This document shows, piece by piece, positions 37,165-45,858 of a DNA stretch of 64,000 nt (positions are counted from its first letter, which is position 1; each line of letters begins with the position of its first letter). The DNA comes from Acidisarcina polymorpha. GTDB taxonomy: Bacteria; Acidobacteriota; Terriglobia; Terriglobales; Acidobacteriaceae. The notes below the pieces were generated by a model that searched no databases, had not been told where the DNA came from, and saw only the letters and a list, made by a program, of their open reading frames with translations. The stretch lies in NCBI RefSeq assembly GCF_003330725.1, contig NZ_CP030840.1, forward strand, positions 496,001 through 560,000, in the 5' to 3' direction. The position numbers and the translations under genes are program-made.

Positions 37165-37380
37165 ATGAGCGACCACTGTAAGACTGGACTGGACGACCGT
37201 TGCCGGGATGCTGACGGCGAGATTCGCAGGAAGCGTGGAGACACCCTTGTCGGCACGCTCCGCGATGATTATGGGCCGAACTTCGCCCAGGGCGCCCGGT
37301 CGGATATGCGTCTCGACACTTTGCTGAACCGCACCGGCTCAGCCTCGTTGAGTGAATACCTGAAAAACCACAAGAAGTAG
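37165..37380 (+). CDS. Small basic protein upstream of ubiquitin-like operon
   Basis: A 71-residue charged protein (DHCKTGLDDRCRDADGEIRRKRGDTLVGTLRDDYG...). AAAGGAG lies six bases before ATG 37165, so it is translated. No family is recognised. The phrase RRKRGDTLVGTLRDDYGP and a C-terminal SASLSEYLKNHKK suggest a small folded domain. It is the first gene after the response regulator (124-base gap) and probably leads the operon that contains the Ubl genes. Confidence 0.65.
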   Translation: MSDHCKTGLDDRCRDADGEIRRKRGDTLVGTLRDDYGPNFAQGARSDMRLDTLLNRTGSASLSEYLKNHKK

Positions 37381-37420
37381 GGCCCTTACCTGCGCCAGGA
37401 GCCTGAGGAGGGCTGCCACC

Positions 37421-37714
37421 ATGTCAATCCGGATTACCTGCATCAAGAAGTCGAATGGGCACCACGAGGATCCGCATCACGCAATCTCCGACCTCGGCTG
37501 GATCAATGAACAGACTAACGAGGCAAAGCGGTCGACCCGGTTGGAAATGTACGACTGGATCAAAAATCACGACGGCGTAGCATCCGTCCTCGATGCTCGC
37601 GGCAATAAGGCTCGCGTTGGTGTCCGCGAGCACGCGAACGGTACCAAATACGTTCAAACCTACGCCGACCGTGTGTGGACGGATAACCTGCTCGCTTTGC
37701 CTGAATGCCGATAG
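37421..37714 (+). CDS. DUF3892-family small protein
   Basis: A 97-residue protein of the DUF3892 type: IRITCIKKSNGHHEDPHHAISDLGW, then MYDWIKNHDGVASVLDARGNKARVGVREHANGTKYVQTYADRVWTDNLLALPEC. The family is widespread, small and of unknown function; it is often seen in defence or mobile contexts. It lies 40 bases after the preceding small gene and 65 before the Ubl gene on the same strand, so it is probably part of the same transcription unit. Confidence 0.75.
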   Translation: MSIRITCIKKSNGHHEDPHHAISDLGWINEQTNEAKRSTRLEMYDWIKNHDGVASVLDARGNKARVGVREHANGTKYVQTYADRVWTDNLLALPECR

Positions 37715-37779
37715 GACAAGGCGCAAGATTCATTCGGCTCAACACAGTTCATCGCTCACGGTGAGAAAGGAAATGGAAC

Positions 37780-38208
37780 ATGGAATTCGAAGGAAATCAC
37801 ACTGGCCCCCATTCGCTGGACGAAGCCGTCGAGCATTTGAAAGAAGCGGAGGTTCATCTGGAAATGGCGCGCGCGGAGGAGGCCAAGGCCGAACGTGACG
37901 TCAAGGAGGCAATTCACGAGATCGAGGAGGCGTCGCGGCACGACGAGGTCGAAGTGCATGTGGTCCAGGTGAATGAGTTGGAGAAGGCGACCTTCAAGGA
38001 GAAGGTCAAGACGACGCTTCAACAAGTGTGGGACATGTCCTATAAGGAACTGAGGCTTGAGCGCAAGCCGAAGGACGTCTTTCAGACGGCCGGGGCTCAG
38101 CCTCAGCCGTTGACCGGGCACCTGCAGCTCACGCTGGAGCAGGCACGAGAGCAGAAGGTCATTGGAAACTTCCACTTTGGGATCGCGTCTGAGACTGGCG
38201 GGGCTTGA
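37780..38208 (+). CDS. Ubiquitin-like modifier with C-terminal Gly-Gly-Ala
   Basis: A 142-residue protein. Residues 12-53 are an acidic coiled-coil helix; residues 56-142 can be read as a beta-grasp domain (VEVHVVQVNELEKATFKEKVKTTLQQVW ... YKELRLERKPKDVF ... GHLQLTLEQAREQKVIGNFHFGI) ending SETGGA. The Gly140-Gly141 pair followed by one Ala is what a JAMM peptidase would trim to expose a conjugatable diglycine. The stop overlaps the E2-like start (TGATG), and E2, JAMM and E1-like genes follow directly, which is the main evidence. The glycine codons also serve as a G-rich ribosome-binding site for the next gene, so the tail could be partly fortuitous. Function: protein modifier, inferred. Confidence 0.72.
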   Translation: MEFEGNHTGPHSLDEAVEHLKEAEVHLEMARAEEAKAERDVKEAIHEIEEASRHDEVEVHVVQVNELEKATFKEKVKTTLQQVWDMSYKELRLERKPKDVFQTAGAQPQPLTGHLQLTLEQAREQKVIGNFHFGIASETGGA

Positions 38209-38729
38209 TGGCGCAGATCGTGCCACCCCTACCAGTTGTGGACGTTGCGCGGGGGATCGCCTCACTCGATGCGGACATCCCCCGCGTCCTCGCCTTTTTA
38301 GGCAAATCGACGATCGAAGAGCTGGGCTGGCGAAGGCCCAACAAGAGCTCGCTCATTATCCCTTTACAGGGGACATTCAACGGCGTCACCGAGCAGTATC
38401 TGCTCCGTCTTGGCTTTTCTGCCTACCGGGGGTGGCCACCCAGCGCTCAGTTTGTGAACCCCGAAACACTGGCCTACACCCATCCCATGGATCAACATCA
38501 TCTGCCGATGCTCTCCAGTCCGGAATGCCATGTCCACCCGAGCTATGGCTCTGCGAATGGGAAAACGCTGCAACTTATCTGCTGTTCAGCAACGCAAGAG
38601 TTCTATGATGCCGCGCACCCAGTCGAATCCGACCTGATGTGGCGGGAGCAGAACACCTTCTACACCACGATCGCGGCGATTCAGAAGGCAATGGTCATGC
38701 ACTATGGAGGGCGGTTCGCGAAGGTATGA
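38208..38729 (+). CDS. E2-like ubiquitin-conjugating protein
   Basis: A 173-residue protein with a bacterial E2/UBC-like pattern: FNGVTEQYLLRLGFSAYRGWPPSAQFVNPET ... PECHVHPSYGSANGKTLQLICCSATQ ... EQNTFYTTIAAIQKAM. The His-Pro followed about 15 residues later by Ile-Cys matches the HPN...ICL block that carries the E2 active-site cysteine, here Cys125 (Cys126 adjacent). It would accept the Ubl from the E1 and pass it to a target. It begins at ATG 38208 inside the Ubl stop and ends inside the JAMM gene start (ATGA). The family call rests on this motif plus context. Confidence 0.72.
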   Translation: MAQIVPPLPVVDVARGIASLDADIPRVLAFLGKSTIEELGWRRPNKSSLIIPLQGTFNGVTEQYLLRLGFSAYRGWPPSAQFVNPETLAYTHPMDQHHLPMLSSPECHVHPSYGSANGKTLQLICCSATQEFYDAAHPVESDLMWREQNTFYTTIAAIQKAMVMHYGGRFAKV

Positions 38730-39259
38730 ACATGGAAGACGAATTGGAGCGTAGCGTCCCGCCGTTTCCCTACGAACCTGGAACCGCGCGACTGTTTTTG
38801 CCTCTAAAGGCGCTCGAGGCAACGCATCAGCTTCTCCAATCGGCTGGCCACCGAGAAAGCGGCGCGATGTGGTACGGCCCCAAAGACGCTGACGGCAACG
38901 GGACTGTTCGCTATGTTGGCGCGCCTCGACAGCAGATGCGCCGGAGAAACTATCACGTCAGCGCGGAGGCGTTGGCTGAGGTTGTTTATCGGCTGCCTGA
39001 GGACTACAAGCCTCTCGCCCAGGTACACAGTCATCCGGCAGAGTGGGTGGAACACTCCTCCTATGACGACACCATGGTGAGCAGCCAACGCATCCTTTCG
39101 CTGGTCTTCCCTTTCTACGGTCGAGAGATGAGCGAGTTTCCGCATGGCATTGGTGTGCACGAATGGCAGAACGGCTACTGGCACTGCCTTGATCTGGATT
39201 GTGCAACGCGGCGGATTTCACTGGTGGATGGTGAGGTTCGTGTGGAGGACATGCGGTGA
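38726..39259 (+). CDS. JAB/MPN (JAMM) metalloprotease, deubiquitinase-like
   Basis: A 177-residue JAMM protein. The zinc motif is complete: His101-x-His103-Pro-x6-Ser111-x2-Asp114 (VHSHPAEWVEHSSYDD), and Glu44 in HRESGAMW is in place for the catalytic glutamate. In ubiquitin-like operons such enzymes trim the Ubl precursor and remove it from targets; the extra Ala after Gly-Gly in the neighbouring Ubl fits a trimming role. It overlaps E2 upstream and the E1-like gene downstream by four bases each. Confidence 0.85.
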   Translation: MNMEDELERSVPPFPYEPGTARLFLPLKALEATHQLLQSAGHRESGAMWYGPKDADGNGTVRYVGAPRQQMRRRNYHVSAEALAEVVYRLPEDYKPLAQVHSHPAEWVEHSSYDDTMVSSQRILSLVFPFYGREMSEFPHGIGVHEWQNGYWHCLDLDCATRRISLVDGEVRVEDMR

Positions 39260-40804
39260 GGATCGATCCTGAAATCGGCAGCAGGCACCTGTTGGGCACA
39301 GATGGGTTGGCGGAACAGCCGAACGCTGTGCAGCAGTTCATCCGAATCATTCTTTCCGAGGACTGGGCGCACTCTGCCGCAGGGCAGATCATCGCGGAGT
39401 GCCTCGTCAACTTATTGGTGCGGCAGGTGGGTCTCGTCGAACAGCTTGAGGTCGTTGCAGCATCGGACGTGCCCCTGCTCATCCGTCCCATCCTCAAAGG
39501 CGACTGGCAAACGCTTTCGGATTACCTAGCGGCTGTGGGCGAGTGGGCGGTTGGAATGGAGGTACACGTCGGGCCTGATCCTTCGCCTCGCGCAGCAGAT
39601 CAAACAATCGTCATCGGCAGCGTAGCGACGCTGAACTCGAAAAAAGCGATCGCGTGCGTCGCGGATGGCTGGAGGGCGTGGTGCGGCGAACTGCAACACG
39701 TTCCCCACACTGGCCCTTCCCGTTCCCGCAACCCCATTGGACCTCTCTTCGCCGCAGCGTTGGTCGCGAGAGATCTTCAAGAGAACCTGGGGTCTTCGCC
39801 GCGGACGCCTCCTCGACAACCACGCATACTCTCTTTGGACAAATTCCATGAGTTCGGTGTGGGACGAGTTGGACGCCGCGCCATCATTGGACGGCCTCCG
39901 CTTACCGCCATTTGTTCTCGTCGGTGCTGGCGCAGTAGGTAACTCGTTGGCCTACGTACTGATGTGTCTCGAACATCCAGATGCATACCCGGTACTTGTG
40001 GACGACGACGTCTATGACACATCGAATTTGAATCGCTGCTGCCTTGCCAGCCATCGGGATTTAGAACAGGAAAAGACTGCTGTTCTCGCGTCCCGGTTGG
40101 CAGGCGCTGGTATCGCGAGCTTTCCGTTCAGCGGCGACCTGAAGCAGTTCGTGAATGACGCTCGAATTGGCCTACGCGCTGATGTGGCCGAGGAGTTCGG
40201 AGATGGACTCTATCGCATGGTCATCTCCTGTGTTGATCGGGGGGACGGCAGACAGGATATTCAGGGCCTACGCCCTCACTGGCTCGTGGGAGGCAGCACG
40301 CTTGATTTGCAGGCGAAGACCAATGTCTATGCCGGCGACGTCGATGCAGCATGCCTTGGGTGTCATAACCCTCGTGAAGTCAAAGGCGAGGCAATGCGTG
40401 TACTCGAGCGCCAGCTTCGCGCGATGAGCCAGCAGGAGCGCTTCAGCTTTCTCACAGAACACGGGCTCGACGCCACAAGCATTGAGGAGTACATCCAGGG
40501 CTCGCACTGTGGGCATCTTGGAAGGGCAGCTTTGTTGGATTTCGTGTGTACCCCGCCGCCACAATTTTCGGTAGGTTTCGTATCCTTGGGCTCCGGAGTT
40601 CTTTTGGCCGCAAGTATTTTCCGGCAACTGCTCTCGGGTATGGCGCTTCCTCAAAGAAGCGGGATGACAACCTTCAACTTTCTCAACGGGAATCTGGGAG
40701 AAAGCGCGTTGGCGCGCGACCCTCAGTGCCAGATCTGTTCAAACCTCACTGTGTCACCCGATCCCAGCCTTCAGACGGACACCGGGCTCACGCAGGTGGG
40801 TTGA
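39256..40804 (+). pseudogene. ThiF/E1-like activating enzyme, single-base frameshift
   Basis: Two frames join into one E1-like protein. Frame one (GTG 39256) gives an N-terminal domain ending NPIGPLFAAALVA; frame two picks up EIFKRTWGLRRGRLLDNHAYSLW and contains the ThiF core: FVLVGAGAVGNSLAYVL (nucleotide-binding loop), LVDDDVYDTSNLNRC (Asp and Asn-x-x-Arg), a CLGCH...CQIC zinc pair and SHCGHLGRAALLDF. One extra base near 39765-39775 explains the break. The protein should adenylate the Ubl C-terminus. All neighbours are intact and coupled, so a sequence error or a recent hit is plausible; starts inside frame two (39665, or 39848 at MSSVWDEL) could still yield the ThiF domain alone. Confidence 0.82.
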
Positions 40805-41024
40805 AACTCAAGTTGTGTCGTTAGACGTATGGCAGCCATGGACGTGTATGACGAGAAGAGCGTTTCACAGGACTAGTGTCCAATGTCGGCTCAACCCCTT
40901 ACTCCGTGAGTGCATCGGCTGTTCTCGTCAAATGAGTTGTGGAGGGGTCGATTGGCACTTCAGGCGAGACGACATATCGGTACGGAGAGAGTCTCGAGCG
41001 AGCCCCTCTCCACCGGACTCAAAA

Positions 41025-41927
41025 TCAGAGCGAAAAGACAACAGGAGTCAGCAAATCCGATAGACCGATGTTGCGGTACATTTCGGCGCGAACACGATCC
41101 GCCACTCCATTGACGATCTCTGCACCGTCCTGCGCGGGATCGATGTGCACGCGGAACGGGCGTTTACCGAAGGGCATGTCCACCACGTTGACGATAGCTT
41201 TGGCGACATCGGCCGCATCGGCATCTGGGGGCGCCGTAGCAGCGAACCCCTTCATGATGTCTTCTCCAAGGTGCGCGTACGGGCCGTTGTCGTACTCGGC
41301 CTGACGTGCCTTGTCTGCCGGTGCGCCGGCATGCGCAAAGTGATTTGTTCCGGAGGTGAAGGCACCGGGGACGATGATGGACGTCTCGATGCCCCAGCGA
41401 TTCAGTTCCGCCGCATAGCTGACAGCAACCGCATCCATAGCTGCCTTCGCCGCGAAATATGGTGATAGATACGGCGGGGTGCCACCGCGTGTGCTGGTGC
41501 TCCCGACCCAAAGGACTAAACCTTTTTTCTGTTTGCGTAGTTGTGGCAGCGCGGCGCGGTTGACCCGTTGTGTGCTGAGGACATTGGTGTCATATACCTG
41601 CAGGAGCTGTTCGGGAGTGAAAGCTTCAGCCGCCCCGAAGACCATGTGCCCCGCGTTATGGATGACAACGTCGAGACGGCCGTCTTTCTCAACAATGGCT
41701 TTAATCGCTTGGTCGGCCGATTCCTGAGAGGCCACATCCAATTCAATCGCGCGCAGGTCTACGTTGTTTTCTGCAGCAAACTGTTTCGCAGCCTCCACCT
41801 GTGCGGCGTTGCGTCCTGTAGTCTCGCGCATGCTGGCGTAAACGGTGTGTCCGGCGATGGCAAGAGCGCGTGCTGCGAGAGCGCCAAAGCCGCTCGAAGC
41901 TCCTGTGATGACGATGATGTTCTTCAT
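41025..41927 (-). CDS. Short-chain dehydrogenase/reductase
   Basis: A 300-residue classical SDR. It has the TGASSGFG cofactor loop, NAG in HNAGHMVFG, and the catalytic Ser-Tyr-Lys set (GSTSTRGGTPPYLSPYFAAKAAMD). The arrangement fits an NADP-dependent oxidoreductase. ATG 41927 is preceded by AGGAG; longer readings are not supported. It is downstream of the second SDR gene on the same strand and both are divergent from a LysR regulator, so they form a small inducible operon. Substrate unknown. Confidence 0.88.
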   Translation of the reverse strand: MKNIIVITGASSGFGALAARALAIAGHTVYASMRETTGRNAAQVEAAKQFAAENNVDLRAIELDVASQESADQAIKAIVEKDGRLDVVIHNAGHMVFGAAEAFTPEQLLQVYDTNVLSTQRVNRAALPQLRKQKKGLVLWVGSTSTRGGTPPYLSPYFAAKAAMDAVAVSYAAELNRWGIETSIIVPGAFTSGTNHFAHAGAPADKARQAEYDNGPYAHLGEDIMKGFAATAPPDADAADVAKAIVNVVDMPFGKRPFRVHIDPAQDGAEIVNGVADRVRAEMYRNIGLSDLLTPVVFSL

Positions 41928-41988
41928 GTCGATTCTCCTGTTCTTCGGGTTATATGAATGGAAAGGCTGACTGGGGACGATGCGCTTC

Positions 41989-42717
41989 TTATGCGAAGCC
42001 ACCGTTTGCGCGAAGCACCTGCGCGTTGACCCATCCGCCATCGGGGCCGGCAAGGAAGGAGACGACGCCTGCGATATCGTCCGGCTGGCCGAGGCGTTCG
42101 AGTGGCGCCATGCTGCTTATCTGCTTGATCTGTTCTTCCGTCTTGCCATCCAGGAAAAGTTCCGTACCCACAGGGCCAGGTGCAATGGCGTTGACCGTAA
42201 TCTTGTGTCCGCGAAGCTCGTTGGCGAGGACGTGGACGAGGCCTTCAACGCCTGCCTTGGAGGCGATGTAGGGGCCGTAGGAAGGGAAATTCTTGGCGAG
42301 CACGCTGCTTGAGAAGGCGATGATGCGGCCCCCTTCGGCTACGTGCTGGGCTGCTTGCGAGAAGACGAGGAAGGTTCCGCGAAGGTTGGTGGCGATGACT
42401 TTGTCGAACGTTTCTACGTCACCTTTGGCGATGGGCGAGAGTGGCATGATGCCCGCGTTGTTGACGACAACATCGATCTGGCCGAAGGCCTGGAGTGTCC
42501 TCTCGAAGAGTTGCTTGACGTCTTCGGGATTAGCAACGTCAGCCTGGACAGCGAGGGCACGTCCGCCCGAGCTGGTGATCTCATTGACGACCTCTTCTGC
42601 CTTGGCCGCATTGCCTGCGTAGTTGACCACGACGCCAAATCCATCGGCTGCCAGGCGAAGGGCAATGGTGCGTCCGATGCCGCGGGATGCGCCGGTTACG
42701 ATAGCTGTCTTTCTCAC
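41989..42717 (-). CDS. FabG/3-oxoacyl-ACP reductase-like SDR
   Basis: A 242-residue SDR with TGASRGIG, NNAGIMP and SSSVLAKNFPSYGPYIASKAGVEGLVHVLANELRGHKITVNAIAPGPVGTELF, the canonical catalytic and substrate-loop motifs. GTG 42717 has AAAGGAG seven bases upstream. It is the first gene of the SDR pair. The true substrate is probably a small aldehyde, ketone or sugar rather than an acyl carrier protein, as with many stand-alone members. Confidence 0.9.
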   Translation of the reverse strand: MRKTAIVTGASRGIGRTIALRLAADGFGVVVNYAGNAAKAEEVVNEITSSGGRALAVQADVANPEDVKQLFERTLQAFGQIDVVVNNAGIMPLSPIAKGDVETFDKVIATNLRGTFLVFSQAAQHVAEGGRIIAFSSSVLAKNFPSYGPYIASKAGVEGLVHVLANELRGHKITVNAIAPGPVGTELFLDGKTEEQIKQISSMAPLERLGQPDDIAGVVSFLAGPDGGWVNAQVLRANGGFA

Positions 42718-42819
42718 AATGCTTCTCCTTTGACGGCTTCTTCCAACCTGAAGTCCGCCGCTAAAAAGAGATTGAACTCGCCATGCTTATACGTCCAATG
42801 CATAGTACTAATATTAATT
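42718..42819. promoter_or_regulatory. Divergent promoter with LysR-type operator
   Basis: The 102-base gap between the SDR pair and the LysR gene ends in an A+T-rich near-palindrome just before the LysR start: CATAGTACTAATATTAATTA with a TAATATTA centre and a T-N11-A spacing. It is a plausible binding site for the regulator itself. Promoter hexamers were not fixed. Confidence 0.45.
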
Positions 42820-43734
42820 ATGCGTGTAACGCAGCTACGTCAGGCCGACCTGAATCTCCTTGTTGTCTTCTCTGTGCTTGCCGAGGAGCGGAATGTATCG
42901 CGCGCAGCCAAGCGACTGCTATTGAGCCAACCAGCCGTGAGCCGCGCCCTGCAACGGATGCGGGAGACGTTTCACGATGACTTGCTGGTGCGGACGGCAA
43001 AAGGTTATGAACCGACACCGCAAGGAGAACGCGTTCTCCGAGAACTTGAGATCATGTTGCCGAAGTTGGATCGGCTCATCTCGGGTTCGACATTCGACCC
43101 GGTGACAGAACATTGTTCCTTCCGGATTGCGGCAACGGACAATGCGACCTCGATCATCGCTCCCGTTCTCTGTCGCGGGGTTCTCCCGATGGCGCGACAG
43201 GTTCGCTTCACGTTCGCAAGTTGGAGAGGGGATGCCTTCGAGGACCTGACTCACGGTCGGCTCGATCTTGCCTTGATCGGGGATGAAGGCCATGTGCCAT
43301 CGCCGCTGCTGACTGAAGTCATTTACGAGGAAGAACTTGTCTGCATTGTTGCGGCTGATGCTCCCTACCAGCGTCAACTTACTCTGAAGCAATATCTCGC
43401 GGCCGAGCATATTGGTGTGGATGTCTCGGAGGGCACACAACATATACCGGAGAAACGCTTGGCAGCATATGGTCACCGTCGTCGGACCGTGATTACCCTA
43501 CCGTATTTCGGCGCGGCTACACGCTGTGTCCCAGGAACACCGCTGATTCTTACCGCACCCCGGCGATTCGCGAAAGCCGAAGCCGAAAATCGCAAAATCA
43601 AAGTTTTGAAGGCGCCCGCCGAACTAACAGGTTTCAAGTATCTGATGATCTGGCATCCCAGAGTGAATACCGATGCCGCACACGCGTGGCTCCGTGGCGA
43701 GATCAGGAAAATCGGTAAAGTCATCAGCTCGTGA
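42820..43734 (+). CDS. LysR-family regulator of the SDR operon
   Basis: A 304-residue regulator with the LysR winged helix (LRQADLNLLVVFSVLAEERNVSRAAKRLLLSQPAVSRALQRMRETFHDDLLVR) and an effector-binding domain (LDLALIGDEGHVPSPLLTEVIYEEELVCIVA). It is divergent from the two SDR genes and most likely activates them in response to their substrate. ATG 42820 is chosen because the DNA-binding helix begins immediately after it; the upstream open frame is the antisense of the SDR gene. Confidence 0.9.
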   Translation: MRVTQLRQADLNLLVVFSVLAEERNVSRAAKRLLLSQPAVSRALQRMRETFHDDLLVRTAKGYEPTPQGERVLRELEIMLPKLDRLISGSTFDPVTEHCSFRIAATDNATSIIAPVLCRGVLPMARQVRFTFASWRGDAFEDLTHGRLDLALIGDEGHVPSPLLTEVIYEEELVCIVAADAPYQRQLTLKQYLAAEHIGVDVSEGTQHIPEKRLAAYGHRRRTVITLPYFGAATRCVPGTPLILTAPRRFAKAEAENRKIKVLKAPAELTGFKYLMIWHPRVNTDAAHAWLRGEIRKIGKVISS

Positions 43735-44140
43735 TCCGCTGGCCGAACATCGGAGTGCGCTACGAACTCGTTCGCAAGCTTTACCGAACCGGCCCAGAAG
43801 TGACCCTCCCCACAATCCTAAGGTTGCGGAATGCTTTAGATCCCGCATGGCGACTGCTGAAAGCTTGTTTGTAGTCTCGATTTGAACCAGTTGGTGCTCT
43901 GGTGCCCGTCCGCGAAGGATGCGCTCGCAGCATTAAGCTCCGCAACCATCTCCTGTCGGGACGAAGTGCACTCGAATCTTAGAAGTCGAAGAAGCTCATG
44001 CTGGAGGGTGCGAGTGACTTATCAGCGTCGATCTGCTTACAGCCGCGCGGTTGACTATACTTTGTCACCACCCAAGCGCGCTCGCCAAGAGCCGCGGGCA
44101 GGCAGATACTTTAACCCGCCGGCGTCAAGGAGGTTCTCCA
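43735..44140. other. Intergenic region, no gene seen
   Basis: About 400 bases with stop codons in every frame that matter and no recognisable gene. A TTGACTATACT stretch near 44051 may be part of a promoter for the EAL gene. Confidence 0.4.
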
Positions 44141-45757
44141 ATGAACATGAGTGGCGATCAGATTCGGGAAGGCTTGCGCAACGATGAGTTCATTCCGTTT
44201 TTTCAGCCGGTAGTCACGCTTCATACGGGCGAAGTTGCAGGAGTGGAGGTTCTTGCCCGATGGCAGCATGGAAGTCTTGGCATTGTGCCTCCCGGCGCAT
44301 TTATTGCCATAGCAGAGCAGGAAGGCTTGATTGGTGAGTTGACGGCCATGTTGGTGTGGAAAGCCTTCACCGCCGCCCGGATGTTGCCCGATCCACAGTG
44401 GCTGGCCATCAATATCTCGCCGCACCTACTGCGTGACCTAACGCTTCCAAAACGCATTCGCGAAGCAGCCGAAGCAGCTGCTTTCCCTCTAAACCGGCTA
44501 GTGATCGAGATTACGGAAAGCGCCCTGGTGGAAAACCTTGAGCATGCGCAAACGATCTCGAGGGAGCTTAGGGCGCAGGGATGCCGCTTGGCGCTCGATG
44601 ATTTCGGTACGGGCTATTCCAGCCTGCTTCATCTTCAGTCCCTGCCCTTTGATGAATTAAAGGTCGACCGCAGCTTCGTGGGCTCGATGACGGAACGGCG
44701 TGAGAGCCGAAAGATCGTCTCGGCAGTCGTCGGTCTGGGTCAGAGCTTGGGTCTGGAGACCATTGCTGAGGGAGTCGAGACCCAGGAACAGGCGGAGATG
44801 CTGCTGGCGCTTGGGTGCGAGATGGGACAGGGCTGGCTTTTCGGCAGACCCGTTCCCGCGGAACAGCTAAGCGACGTGACGATTGCGCGGCCGGCTGTTA
44901 AGTTGCGCCTCACCTCTAGCTTCTGGCGAGATATCTCCTATAACTCGCCGCCTGGCCAGCGGCTCTCCCACTTGCAGGCACTCTATGACGGTGCTCCGGT
45001 GGGCCTTGCCTTTTTGAGCCCGGACCTGCGGTACATAAGCATCAACCAACAACTTGCGGAGATGAATAATGTCCCGGTTCAAAAGCACCTGGGCCGCTTT
45101 GTCAGCGAGATCATTCCGGGCGTGTATCCGCAGCTTGAACCGCACCTGCGTCGTGCGCTGGCAGGAGAATCCGTCACCGCTGTGGAATTGACGCAGCCGG
45201 CGACCGAGAGTCGAGATGATGAGGCATTCTTGGTCTCGTATCTACCTGCGTTCGACGAAGCGGGCGAGGTGGTGGGCGTCTCTGTGACGGTGGTGGATAT
45301 CACCGCCCGAAAGCGAACTGAAGCGGCACTGCGTGAAAGCGAAGATCACTATCGCCACATGGTGGAGTTGAATCCGCAGATCCCCTGGGTGCTCGACGAT
45401 AAAGGAATGGCTACCATGATCGGTCCGCGATGGCGGCAGATTACGGGTATGAGCGAAGAGGATTACCGCGGACGAGGATTTATCAACGCACTTCACCCCG
45501 CCGACCAGAAGCGCGTGGTGGAAACAATCGAGCATTCACTCCGCACCGGGGAACCGATCGATGTGAGGTGCCGCGTCCGGACCTCAAGCGGAGAGTGGCG
45601 CTGGATCCATTCGCGCGGAGCTCCAAGGCGAGACGGGGCAGGAAGGATCATCCGATGGTACGGCAGTGCGGACGACATCGACGCCCAGAAGCAGCTTGAG
45701 GAAGAACTGCGGAGGCGAGTAGGCGAAGTGAACCTTCCATCCTCCGAAATCGCTTGA
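44141..45757 (+). CDS. EAL-domain c-di-GMP phosphodiesterase with PAS domains
   Basis: A 538-residue signalling protein with the order EAL then PAS-PAS/PAC, the reverse of the common layout. The EAL domain (1-245) keeps the catalytic set: the EVL signature Glu in GVEVLARW, Asn in INISPHLL, Glu in IEITES, DDFGTGYSS, Lys in ELKVDRSFV and EGVET. It should hydrolyse cyclic di-GMP. Two PAS domains follow (about 300-415 and 425-535; RWRQITGMSEEDYRGRGFINALHPAD and WRWIHSRGAPRRDGAGRIIRWYGSADDI). AAGGAGG precedes ATG 44141. No transmembrane segment is seen, so it senses a cytosolic cue. Confidence 0.88.
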   Translation: MNMSGDQIREGLRNDEFIPFFQPVVTLHTGEVAGVEVLARWQHGSLGIVPPGAFIAIAEQEGLIGELTAMLVWKAFTAARMLPDPQWLAINISPHLLRDLTLPKRIREAAEAAAFPLNRLVIEITESALVENLEHAQTISRELRAQGCRLALDDFGTGYSSLLHLQSLPFDELKVDRSFVGSMTERRESRKIVSAVVGLGQSLGLETIAEGVETQEQAEMLLALGCEMGQGWLFGRPVPAEQLSDVTIARPAVKLRLTSSFWRDISYNSPPGQRLSHLQALYDGAPVGLAFLSPDLRYISINQQLAEMNNVPVQKHLGRFVSEIIPGVYPQLEPHLRRALAGESVTAVELTQPATESRDDEAFLVSYLPAFDEAGEVVGVSVTVVDITARKRTEAALRESEDHYRHMVELNPQIPWVLDDKGMATMIGPRWRQITGMSEEDYRGRGFINALHPADQKRVVETIEHSLRTGEPIDVRCRVRTSSGEWRWIHSRGAPRRDGAGRIIRWYGSADDIDAQKQLEEELRRRVGEVNLPSSEIA

Positions 45758-45858
45758 GCGTGGGTAATCCGTGTGACTCGAAGGCCGATGACCCAGAACA
45801 GCGGAAACGTTTTTCTCGTTATCTGGACGAACACTCATGAGAGGCCGACTCGTTTTCC

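Noticed and set aside
40845-40930. Short inverted pair GACGAGAA/TTCTCGTC after the E1-like gene.
   Set aside because: The arms are only eight bases and about 65 bases apart, so it is not a convincing terminator or site.
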